From NCBI GenBank assembly GCA_027491935.1, contig JAOZGB010000009.1, forward strand, positions 1 through 37,785: DNA of 37,785 nt. The letters are read 5' to 3'. The notes under the pieces are model-generated. The model saw only the letters and a list, made by a program, of their open reading frames with translations. It searched no databases and had not been told where the DNA came from. The stretch's first letter is position 1. Each line of letters begins with the position of its first letter. The position numbers and the translations under genes are program-made. Below are positions 27,130 through 35,406 of this stretch, one piece after another. The DNA is from Thermoproteota archaeon (GTDB lineage: Archaea > Korarchaeota > Korarchaeia > Korarchaeales > JAOZGB01).

Positions 27130-28510
27130 CTCTATGCGCTATGAATGGCCCTTCTCCTCCTCCATGAAATTCAATGGCCCTTCTCCTCCTCCATGAAATT
27201 CTGGTTTCAGCCGTTCCAGACGATACAACCTCGTAGAGAATAGCCTGCTTCCCCCGCTTTTTCCTTAGTATCCTCCCAAGCCTCTGTATAAACTCCCTCT
27301 TGCTACCTGTCCCTCCAAGGATTATAGCAACACTCGCATCCGGCACGTCTAAACCCTCATCTAAAACTTTAGACGTGACGATTTTCGTGAATTCGCCAGT
27401 TCTAAAGCCTTCCAGAATTGCTTTCCGCTCCGCTTTACCGGTCTTCTGTGTTATGAGTGGGATCAGGAAGCGCCTGCTCACCCTCTCAGCCATACTATTA
27501 AATTCGGTGAAAATGATAACTTTCTCATCCCTATGGGCCTCCAGCAGGCTCTTTAGAACGTCGATCTTCGACTCAGAGTTTATAGCTATCTTTCTAGCTT
27601 CATTCCATGCAAGCAGCGCCCTCCTAGCTGTTTTTGAAGCCCCGCTTCTTACTATAAGCCTCCTAAAATCATCGATAGACCTAATCGTTATCCCAGCCTC
27701 CTTAAGAAGTTTTTTATAAGTCCTAACAAGCTGCTCATACCTATCTTTCTCCTCCTCTGCGAGGCTAACAGGGATTCTAACAACCTTAAAGTCTGCAAGG
27801 TGTTGGCCCTTAAGATCCTCAGGCCCAAGACGGTAAACAACACCTCCTAGAACTCTGAAAAGATGGATATGCCTCCCATCCTCCCTTTCGAATGTTGCTG
27901 TTAAACCAAGCCTGTAAGGTGCTGCAAGCATCTCAGCTATCTGGATATAGCCCTCGGCAGCAACATGGTGCGCCTCATCAAAAACAACGAGTAGAAACTT
28001 ATTACCAAGCTCCTCAGCTCTAATATAGGCAGAATCATAAGTTGAAACTGTTATAGAACCTAAGACATGCTTGCCTCCACCGTAAACCCCAGGCTCAACA
28101 TTTAAGTATCGTTTAACCATCCCAAACCACTGCTCAACAAGAGGAAGAGTCGGAACAACAATCAAAGTTGGAGCCTGCAGCTCATAAATAGCTTTAAGGG
28201 CGATAAATGTCTTCCCAGACCCGGTAGGGAGAACCACCACCCCTCTCCTACCCGATTTAACCCATGACCGGTAGGCGTTAACCTGATAATCTCTGAGTGA
28301 GGCTTCAAAATGATAAATACCTGATGGAATCAAATCTAAAACCCTATCCCTAAAACTAATACCACTCCTCCTTAAATACCCCACAATATCCCTATATCTA
28401 AAAGCAGGAGATCTATAACATGAGGTCCTGTCGTCCCATATAGCAAATGGGATGCTAATATCCCCCCTTATAAGAATCGTGCCCCTATCATAGAAAAGCT
28501 CGACCTCCAA
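27092..28510 (-). CDS. XPB-like superfamily 2 DNA helicase
   Basis: FEASLRDYQVNAYRSWVKSGRRGVVVLPTGSGKTFIALKA, VVFDEAHHVAAEG, YRLGLTATFEREDGRH, IILGGTGSKREFIQRLGRILRKK. Confidence 0.93.
   Translation of the reverse strand: MEVELFYDRGTILIRGDISIPFAIWDDRTSCYRSPAFRYRDIVGYLRRSGISFRDRVLDLIPSGIYHFEASLRDYQVNAYRSWVKSGRRGVVVLPTGSGKTFIALKAIYELQAPTLIVVPTLPLVEQWFGMVKRYLNVEPGVYGGGKHVLGSITVSTYDSAYIRAEELGNKFLLVVFDEAHHVAAEGYIQIAEMLAAPYRLGLTATFEREDGRHIHLFRVLGGVVYRLGPEDLKGQHLADFKVVRIPVSLAEEEKDRYEQLVRTYKKLLKEAGITIRSIDDFRRLIVRSGASKTARRALLAWNEARKIAINSESKIDVLKSLLEAHRDEKVIIFTEFNSMAERVSRRFLIPLITQKTGKAERKAILEGFRTGEFTKIVTSKVLDEGLDVPDASVAIILGGTGSKREFIQRLGRILRKKRGKQAILYEVVSSGTAETRISWRRRRAIEFHGGGEGPFIAHRGGSHASVPPTEG
27144..27201. 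repeat. Perfect 29-bp tandem direct duplication in the XPB 3' end
   Basis: aatggcccttctcctcctccatgaaattc at 27144-27172 is repeated exactly at 27173-27201. Confidence 0.97.
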
Positions 28511-28567
28511 CCCGGAATCACAAGAATAGAGAACATACTACTTTAAAACATATCCTATAGGAAGATG

Positions 28568-29215
28568 CTAATCCATCTCCGCATCTAGAATCCTAATAAA
28601 TCTTGGAGGGATATATCTAGAAACGTAGATGTTTTTACCAGCCCTCCTTATATCTATACCCTCAGCCACAGCCCTTCTTGCATCTATAACCAGAACTACA
28701 GGATTTTTGTCCCTCCTTAGACCAACGAGGTAGGCGTCTCTAATGTTACTGGTTAGGTGAACCATGTTTCTCCTCATGGGCTTCAAGCCATCCTTTAAAA
28801 TCGAATCTAAGGCTGACCTCCCTGTTCCATGGTAGAGTACATCCGGAACCCTGCCACATTTATACTCTATTTGGACAGGGGCACTATGGCCATATAAAGC
28901 CCTAATTCTTCCGTTTCTAATTTCAAATCTGCCTTTCCCATCTGTTTCAACGATAGCGTAAACATGGACTGTTTTAACCCAGTTAAATCCTCTAAGACTT
29001 CTTATCCTCCTTACAAGCTCTTCTACCGTGCAGCTTAGGAAGCCCTCCCTATCTATGCTTGAATTGATGATCTCCGGTTTATGCCTAAGGATTAGGCTTA
29101 AAAGCTTGCTTAACCTTAGCCTCCTCTTTCCATCTATCAGTAAAATTGCCGGCAGTCCACAATGTTCCGCACTATGAGTGTATCTCCCACATTTAGCACA
29201 TTTGTAAATACTCAA
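28568..29215 (-). CDS. kptA: RNA 2'-phosphotransferase (Tpt1/KptA)
   Basis: RLSKLLSLILRHKPE, REGFLSCTVEELVR, RIRALYGHSAPV, LYHGTGRSALDSILKDGLKPMRRNMVHLT; N-terminal Cys-rich segment CAKCGRYTHSAEHCG. Confidence 0.93.
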   Translation of the reverse strand: MSIYKCAKCGRYTHSAEHCGLPAILLIDGKRRLRLSKLLSLILRHKPEIINSSIDREGFLSCTVEELVRRIRSLRGFNWVKTVHVYAIVETDGKGRFEIRNGRIRALYGHSAPVQIEYKCGRVPDVLYHGTGRSALDSILKDGLKPMRRNMVHLTSNIRDAYLVGLRRDKNPVVLVIDARRAVAEGIDIRRAGKNIYVSRYIPPRFIRILDAEMD

Positions 29216-29276
29216 GCCTTGAATTTAGCTCAACTATTAAAATATAAGCGTAATGTGTAGGTTTTAGTGGTTAAAG

Positions 29277-29912
29277 TTGGCTTTTACAGAGGAGGAGGTG
29301 AAGTCTGAGGTTATATGGGCGATGAAAGCCCTTTACAACAAGGGTTTAATGACAGGTGTTGGTGGAAATGCAAGCGCTAGGCTGCCGAACTCCGAGGAAA
29401 TCTGGATAACCCCCAGCGGATTATATAAGCCTAGACTTACCGAAGAAGATCTCGTAAAGATAGATCTCGAAGGAAATGTTATAGAAGGCGTTCTTAAGCC
29501 ATCCATGGAATGGCATTTTCATACAGAAATATATAAACGAAGGTCAGACGTAAACGCGGTAGTTCATGCCCACAGCCCATACTCGACAGGTCTAGCGATT
29601 GCCGGGGTAGAAATAAGGCCAATAACTCTCGAGGCAGCACTGATGCTTGCAAAGGTGCCCGTAGTACCATTTAAGTATCCGGGGACTAAGGAGCTTGCAG
29701 AAGAAGTCGGGGAAAGAATAATGGGAACAAGGCTATTAATCCTGCAGAACCATGGTGTAATAGGAGTAGGATATGAAATGATAGAAGCAGTCACAGCAGT
29801 GGAAATCCTAGAAGAGGTTTCAATGATGACGTTTATAGCGAAAATGATGGGCCGCCTAATAGAAATCCCTCCTGAAGAGATAGAAGTCATAAAAAAGCTA
29901 TACAGAATATAG
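29277..29912 (+). CDS. Class II aldolase (fuculose-phosphate aldolase family)
   Basis: GVGGNASARLPNSEEIWITPSGLYKPRLTEEDLVKID, EWHFHTEIYKRRSDVNAVVHAHSPYSTGLA, LILQNHGVIGVG. Confidence 0.9.
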   Translation: MAFTEEEVKSEVIWAMKALYNKGLMTGVGGNASARLPNSEEIWITPSGLYKPRLTEEDLVKIDLEGNVIEGVLKPSMEWHFHTEIYKRRSDVNAVVHAHSPYSTGLAIAGVEIRPITLEAALMLAKVPVVPFKYPGTKELAEEVGERIMGTRLLILQNHGVIGVGYEMIEAVTAVEILEEVSMMTFIAKMMGRLIEIPPEEIEVIKKLYRI

Positions 29913-29923
29913 GTGGACGCTAA

Positions 29924-31741
29924 ATGCCGTATGGCTATGTTGGCAGAGTACTCTGGATAAACCTAACCAGCAAGGAGATAAAAGAACTCACATTCGACGA
30001 TGAAGTCCTCAGAAGCTATGTAGGGGGAAGTGGACTTGCAGCAAAAATAATCTACGAAAACGTCCCGCCGGAAGCAGACCCCCTATCCCCTGAAAATCTT
30101 CTCGTATTTATGACAGGCCCATTAACAGGAACAATAATCCCGGGAAGCGGTAGACACACCGTGTCAGCTAAATCTCCACTAACGGGGATATGGGGGGAAG
30201 CTAACGTGGGGGGGTACTGGGGCGCGGAACTTAAGAAAGCTGGATACGACGGTTTAATATTCGAGGGAGCATCGGAAAAACCGGTGTACATGCTTATTGA
30301 AGATTCAAACGTTCAAATCATAGATGCCGGAGACGTGTGGGGGCTTGATGCGATTGAAACAGGTGAGAAGCTACGTGATAAGCATGGTAAGGTCAGAGTG
30401 TCAGCGATAGGCAGAGCCGGGGAGAAACAGGTTAAAATAGCCAATATAATAAGCGACGGCGGAAGAGCGGCGGGGAGAACAGGTCTAGGGGCAGTTATGG
30501 GCTCTAAGAAGCTTAAAGCTGTAGCAGTGAAGGGGACAGGCACAATTGAAATAGCTGAACCTCAAAAGCTGAGAAGGCTAATATCAAGAGTACTCGTTAC
30601 GATTAGGGCTGACCCGCATGTTCAAATACTAGCATCCTACGGTACAGACGGGATCATGCTCCCAATGCATACTTATGGAGACGTCCCAATCAAATACTTC
30701 ACGGTTGGAGAGTGGGAGGGGCTTGAAAAAATATGCGGTGAAGCAATTGTGCAAACAATACTGGTTAGGCAATATGCATGCCACGCATGCCCGATAGGTT
30801 GCGGTAGGATCGTAAAGGTGGATGAAGAACCGTACAAAATGGAAGGACACGGGCCAGAATACGAGACGGCAGCGGCGCTTGGCAGCCTACTGCTAATAGA
30901 TAATCTGAAAGCAATAGCGAAGATGAACGATCTATGCAACCGCTACGGGATAGACACGATCTCCACCGGGAGTGTAATAGCTTATGCAATAGAGTGCTAT
31001 GAGAAAGGCCTGCTAAAGACAGGTATGAAGCTTGAATGGGGAAATCCGGATCTTGCGATAAGACTGATAAAAATGATAGGTGAGAAGCGAGGCTTAGGAG
31101 AACTCTTATCACAGGGGGTTAAAAAGATGGGTGAGGAGTTGGGGGGAGAAGCTGAAAAGCTCGCACTACATGTTAAAGGCCTCGAAATACCCATGCATGA
31201 CCCAAGAGCATTCTATGGGATGGCCCTCCAATATGTAACATCTCATAGAGGGGCATGCCACCTGAGAGGGCTAATGTACCAGATAGAACAAGGCGTGAGA
31301 ATACCAGATCTAGGCATACATAAAAGATACCACAGAGACACCTTAATGGACAAGCCAGAGCCCCTAATAGCGATGCAAAACTGGCACGACCTCCTAGACA
31401 GCCTGGTTCTATGCAAGTTCGTTGCAATACCCCCGGCAACCGTGGCAGCAATGTACCAGCTCGCCACAGGCATAGATCTTAAACTCAAAGACCTCCTGAA
31501 AGCTGGCGAAAGGACATACAACCTGAAAAGGCTATACAGCATTAAATGCAGTCCCATAGGCTGTGAGGACAAGCTCCCACACAGGTTCATGGAAGAGCCG
31601 CTAGCGGAAGGCGGGGCCAGAGGGATGATACCTCGAGAATTACAGGGAGCCCTAAAGAAATACTACGAGCTAAGAGGATGGGATGAGAAGGGAATACCAA
31701 CAGAGGAAAAACTGAAAGAACTCGGAATAACACAAAGCTAA
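29924..31741 (+). CDS. Aldehyde:ferredoxin oxidoreductase family tungsten/molybdenum enzyme
   Basis: YVGGSGLAAKIIYENV, TGPLTGTIIPGSGRHTVSAKSPLTGIWGEANVGGYWGAELKKAGYDGL, YACHACPIGCGR, YETAAALGS. Confidence 0.95.
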   Translation: MPYGYVGRVLWINLTSKEIKELTFDDEVLRSYVGGSGLAAKIIYENVPPEADPLSPENLLVFMTGPLTGTIIPGSGRHTVSAKSPLTGIWGEANVGGYWGAELKKAGYDGLIFEGASEKPVYMLIEDSNVQIIDAGDVWGLDAIETGEKLRDKHGKVRVSAIGRAGEKQVKIANIISDGGRAAGRTGLGAVMGSKKLKAVAVKGTGTIEIAEPQKLRRLISRVLVTIRADPHVQILASYGTDGIMLPMHTYGDVPIKYFTVGEWEGLEKICGEAIVQTILVRQYACHACPIGCGRIVKVDEEPYKMEGHGPEYETAAALGSLLLIDNLKAIAKMNDLCNRYGIDTISTGSVIAYAIECYEKGLLKTGMKLEWGNPDLAIRLIKMIGEKRGLGELLSQGVKKMGEELGGEAEKLALHVKGLEIPMHDPRAFYGMALQYVTSHRGACHLRGLMYQIEQGVRIPDLGIHKRYHRDTLMDKPEPLIAMQNWHDLLDSLVLCKFVAIPPATVAAMYQLATGIDLKLKDLLKAGERTYNLKRLYSIKCSPIGCEDKLPHRFMEEPLAEGGARGMIPRELQGALKKYYELRGWDEKGIPTEEKLKELGITQS

Positions 31742-32328
31742 TCCTTCCTAGCTGCTTTGAAAGGTCCGCGGTAGCCCTCAACCGACGGACACCCAACACA
31801 TCCCCTACTATACTCTTCACATTCAACGCAGATTCTCCCACAAGGCGTAATCCTACCCCTCTTTTCAGAAACCATTTTTAGTCGGACCAGGAGGTCGACA
31901 TTTTCCCTTCCAAGTAGAATTAAACTACTCTTCCTAATCGCCCTGTGCGTCCTCATCGTGCATGAACCCATGAAAACCTCTATCATCCTCTCATCCTCCG
32001 CGACAACCATTCCCATAAGGTCGTATTCTCCCAGCATGCTTGCCGCAAATACTACACGAGGGCATCTTTCAAAGAGCTCAAGTATTTCCCTCCTATATCT
32101 CGTCCCCCTTGTTTCAAGGAAGAGCAACGCGACTTTTAAACCCATCCTCTCCGGATCTATAAGCAGTGAGACCCTAGCATAGCCATCTCTCACCATTGCA
32201 TTAAGCCTATTCATAACAGTCACATGGGATACCCCTATCCTTCTAGCAATCTCAGAGAGCTTAGCCCTGCCATCCATGCTAAGCATCCTTATAATCTCAA
32301 ATGATATATGGTCAAACCTCAAGACCAT
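31738..32328 (-). CDS. Lrp/AsnC-family transcriptional regulator with Cys-rich C-terminal tail
   Basis: FEIIRMLSMDGRAKLSEIARRIGVSHVTVMNRLNAMVRDGY (HTH), AsnC-like domain, tail TPCGRICVECEEYSRGCVGCPSVEGYRGPF. ATG at 32328 preferred over the track start at 32424, which would overlap the divergent gene. Confidence 0.8.
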   Translation of the reverse strand: MVLRFDHISFEIIRMLSMDGRAKLSEIARRIGVSHVTVMNRLNAMVRDGYARVSLLIDPERMGLKVALLFLETRGTRYRREILELFERCPRVVFAASMLGEYDLMGMVVAEDERMIEVFMGSCTMRTHRAIRKSSLILLGRENVDLLVRLKMVSEKRGRITPCGRICVECEEYSRGCVGCPSVEGYRGPFKAARKD

Positions 32329-32345
32329 ACTTACAAAGTGTAAGT
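32329..32345. promoter_or_regulatory. Putative operator: inverted repeat ACTTACA-AAG-TGTAAGT
   Basis: Perfect 7-bp arms with 3-nt spacer, directly upstream of the Lrp-family ATG and downstream of a TATA-like TTTTTATAAA on the minus strand. Confidence 0.6.
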
Positions 32346-32387
32346 TATGTTTATAAAAATCGTTAACCACTGAAAAACCGACCTCCC

Positions 32388-33329
32388 ATGAGAAGGCTAT
32401 ATCTATTTGCTTTATCCCTGTCATGGATGCTTACCCTGTTTTACCCGCCTCGCTACATCCTCATGAGCATAGCAGGCTTAGCCGTGGGGCTTGTAAGCTC
32501 ATACTTTGGGGTTGGTGCGTGTTTCATCATGGTTCCAGTAATGATATACTTTTTTGAAAACATGGGGACTCCCGCGAGTTTAGCCCCCCTAATAGCCTTC
32601 GGAACAAACATGGCCATAGTAGTTCCTACATCCCTCAGTGGTTCAATAAGACATATAAAGGAGCTGAAAAGGAAGGGTTTAAATATTACAATTAGGCGCT
32701 ACGTTTATTTCGCGATTCCAGTAGCAATAGGAAGCTTCGTGGGCGCGCTTCTAGCATACACGGTTTTCAAGACGTTTAGGATGGAGGCAGGAATATATCT
32801 TAAAGGAGCATTCGGCATTGCATGTATAATAGGCGCATACCGTTTCATGACGGCTAAACCGATACCAATTAAAGGTTTAAAACCGCCTAACCTGGCGAAA
32901 TACAGTATAACAGGATTCTTATCAGGACTTGTAGCTCACTTCATAGGTATAGGTGGCGGAATAGTCTATATGCCAGCACTAAACACCATCCTTAGGATTC
33001 CGGTCCACCTTGCGGTTCCACTATCCCTGGCTACGATGATTATAGGGTCCAGTGTAGGTTCCACATCTTTTGCCATCCTTGGGAGAATAGACCAGGCGCT
33101 TCACCCCACAGACTATCCTCCCTACTGCTACGGATGGTTCAACATCTTAGCCTTCCTCCTAATAGGGATACCAAGCGTGTTAGCAGCCCAGATAGGGCCT
33201 AGGATAGCCCACAGGACAACGCCTAAGAGGTACAAGATCCTTTTAGCAGCGGTCTATACGTACATCGGATTAAGACTATTGATAAGAGTTTACTACCAGC
33301 TTCAAGGCCTGAAGCCTCCCATACCTTAG
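32388..33329 (+). CDS. TauE/SafE-family membrane permease
   Basis: Multi-TM; AVGLVSSYFGVGACFIMVPVMIYFF and GFLSGLVAHFIGIGGGIVYMPALNTILRIPVHLAVPLSLATMIIGSSVGS repeats. Confidence 0.88.
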   Translation: MRRLYLFALSLSWMLTLFYPPRYILMSIAGLAVGLVSSYFGVGACFIMVPVMIYFFENMGTPASLAPLIAFGTNMAIVVPTSLSGSIRHIKELKRKGLNITIRRYVYFAIPVAIGSFVGALLAYTVFKTFRMEAGIYLKGAFGIACIIGAYRFMTAKPIPIKGLKPPNLAKYSITGFLSGLVAHFIGIGGGIVYMPALNTILRIPVHLAVPLSLATMIIGSSVGSTSFAILGRIDQALHPTDYPPYCYGWFNILAFLLIGIPSVLAAQIGPRIAHRTTPKRYKILLAAVYTYIGLRLLIRVYYQLQGLKPPIP

Positions 33330-34255
33330 GTACCACATGATTCAACTATGCTAACCCTGTATTTTCTGTCTATTCTACGCCTTCTAACCCCAACTTTTTC
33401 TTCTATTAGTGGAAGAAGGCTTCTGTCGATCTCGTATCCAATGGAGTTTCTCATAAGGTCTATGGCAGCCTTCATTGTCGTTCCTGTTCCGAGGAAGGGG
33501 TCTAACACCGTGTCTCCTATTATGGAGAACATCCTGATTAGTCTTCTCGGTATTTCTTCAGGGAAAGCTGCAACCCTCCTTTCTACCTCTGGCATCTGCT
33601 GTTTGGCTCCAGCTACGTCCCATATCTGGGTGAACCACTGGTCTCTCTCTTCCTTTGTATACTTGCTTGCGTATCTTAGGGGGTCGTGAGGCTTAAACCT
33701 CCGTGGCTCTCCCTTCCTAAATATTAGGATGTACTCGCAGTCAAGCGTTACATAGGCGTTCGGGGGCAGCATTCCAGAGCCTAGAAATGCCCCCTTCCCC
33801 TTATATCTTGGCTTAGTTGTAGGTTTTTTCCACAAAATATATGGTAGAGTTACAAAGCCTATCTTCTCAAAGATCTCAATCGTCCTTGCATGGTTTGGAA
33901 AAACCCTAAATACTTCCTTAAACGTCCTTGTGGCATCCCCAATGTTGACGCATGCGATCCCACCCGGGATTAGAACCCTGTAAACCTCCCTCCAAACCAT
34001 TTCAAGATTCTCATGCATGAGATCATAGATCTCACGCACATACTCGTCTCTACTGCTGGCCTCCATTTTTCTCCAAAGCCTATCAATCTTCTCATCAAGA
34101 TTTCTAAAGAGGCTATCCCATATCTCAATCATGGGGTACGGAGGCGATGTAACAACCAGATGGATGCTTTCATCCTCTATTTCACGCATACTCCTGGAGT
34201 CCCCGATTATAACGGTATGTTTAGTCTCTATTTCATGCATGCCCGAAGAAACCAC
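33326..34255 (-). CDS. Site-specific DNA methyltransferase (beta-class order, probable N4-cytosine or N6-adenine)
   Basis: LVVTSPPYPMIEIWD (motif IV) before DTVLDPFLGTGTTMKAAIDLMRNSIGYEID (motif I/X region). Confidence 0.9.
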   Translation of the reverse strand: MVSSGMHEIETKHTVIIGDSRSMREIEDESIHLVVTSPPYPMIEIWDSLFRNLDEKIDRLWRKMEASSRDEYVREIYDLMHENLEMVWREVYRVLIPGGIACVNIGDATRTFKEVFRVFPNHARTIEIFEKIGFVTLPYILWKKPTTKPRYKGKGAFLGSGMLPPNAYVTLDCEYILIFRKGEPRRFKPHDPLRYASKYTKEERDQWFTQIWDVAGAKQQMPEVERRVAAFPEEIPRRLIRMFSIIGDTVLDPFLGTGTTMKAAIDLMRNSIGYEIDRSLLPLIEEKVGVRRRRIDRKYRVSIVESCGT

Positions 34256-34278
34256 AGAAACCCCTATGAAGCATTATT

Positions 34279-34998
34279 CTAAACGAGTGTAAAATAGACT
34301 CTTTTCTTCCCCCGACCTTTATTCTCAACTTTAAGTAGTTTTATCTGTCCTATCTCAGCCGTATTTGAAACGTGAGGGCCGCCGTCTGCTTGTACGTCTA
34401 CCCCCGGTATCTCTACTATCCTCAATATCTTAATGTCAGGCGGCATTCTCCTATCCAGCTTAACTATGCCAGGGATTTTCAGAGCTTTTTCGCGTGGGAG
34501 GAAATAAATCTTAACGTCGATACCTTTTGCTATTATCCGGTTAACCTCTTCGATCGCTTGTTTAAAGAGTTCTTTTCCACCCTTTTCCAAGCTGAAGTCT
34601 GACTTAGCCTTTTCAGGATCTATGTGCCCCCCGGTCACCAGTGCTGAATATTCTCTGTAGAGGACAGCGGCTAATATGTGATCAGCAGTGTGCAACTTCA
34701 TTAGTCTATATCTCCTCTCCCAGTCTATTACACCTGTAACCTTACAACCAGCTTTAAAGCATGGATCTGGCTCAACGACATGAAATATTCTTCCATCTTC
34801 AGACTTTACCACGTTAACAACGCGGTACTCGGCATCCCCATGCCGTATAATTCCGGTATCGTTAGCAACCCCCCCAGATAGGGGGTGAAACGCTGTTCGG
34901 TCGAGGACGACGCCATCATCGGAGATCTCTATTGTTACAGCCTCAAATTCCCGGAGATACGAGTCTCTCTGGTAGAGAAGCTCGGTCAAGAGTTGCAC
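34279..34998 (-). CDS. AlaX-type alanyl-tRNA editing protein
   Basis: TAFHPLSGGVANDTGII, KLHTADHILAAVLYREY (HxxxH), VDVQADGGPHVSNTAEIGQIKLLKVENKGRGKKRVYF. Confidence 0.92.
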   Translation of the reverse strand: MQLLTELLYQRDSYLREFEAVTIEISDDGVVLDRTAFHPLSGGVANDTGIIRHGDAEYRVVNVVKSEDGRIFHVVEPDPCFKAGCKVTGVIDWERRYRLMKLHTADHILAAVLYREYSALVTGGHIDPEKAKSDFSLEKGGKELFKQAIEEVNRIIAKGIDVKIYFLPREKALKIPGIVKLDRRMPPDIKILRIVEIPGVDVQADGGPHVSNTAEIGQIKLLKVENKGRGKKRVYFTLV

Positions 34999-35122
34999 CC
35001 CCTACATATCAGTATCCCAACAGTTAAAATTGTTCTTAAGTTTTACCTGTTACCTCCGGAGAGTTATAAAGCGGTAATTTCACTTTGATTCTGTAGAATA
35101 GGAAGAAAGAGAGAAGAAGGTG

Positions 35123-35341
35123 CTAGCATGAGCTGTGGGTAATAGCATTCGTTGGGCATGCGTTAACACAGGCGCAGCATTGAATACACTGGTCGATGTT
35201 CGGAGCTGTAGACTTCCCCTCAACCATCTCGAACACGCCTACGGGGCAGACCTGAACACACTGTTCACAGCCTTCACATTTATCATGATCTATCTGTATC
35301 TCTATTCCAAGACTCTCGGATTTCCATGTCTTCACAGACAT
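35123..35341 (-). CDS. 2[4Fe-4S] ferredoxin
   Basis: DHDKCEGCEQCVQVCPVGVFEM...NIDQCIQCCACVNACPTNAIT. Confidence 0.93.
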   Translation of the reverse strand: MSVKTWKSESLGIEIQIDHDKCEGCEQCVQVCPVGVFEMVEGKSTAPNIDQCIQCCACVNACPTNAITHSSC

Positions 35342-35406
35342 CTTTACACCTCCTCTTCTTAGACGATACGGAAATAATAAAAATATTTAACCGCACTATC
35401 AGTGAT

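Noticed and set aside
27144-27201. Possible CRISPR-like repeat
   Set aside because: Only two directly adjacent 29-nt copies with no spacer, within a coding sequence; this is a tandem duplication.
30629-31590. Cluster of Cys/Ser-rich minus-strand ORFs opposite the AOR gene
   Set aside because: Antisense to strongly supported AOR; Cys/Ser/Leu richness reflects reverse-complement codon bias.
32329-32424. N-terminally extended start for the Lrp-family regulator (track start 32424)
   Set aside because: The extension overlaps the divergent TauE gene start and the inverted repeat, and shows no Lrp similarity; ATG at 32328 fits the family.
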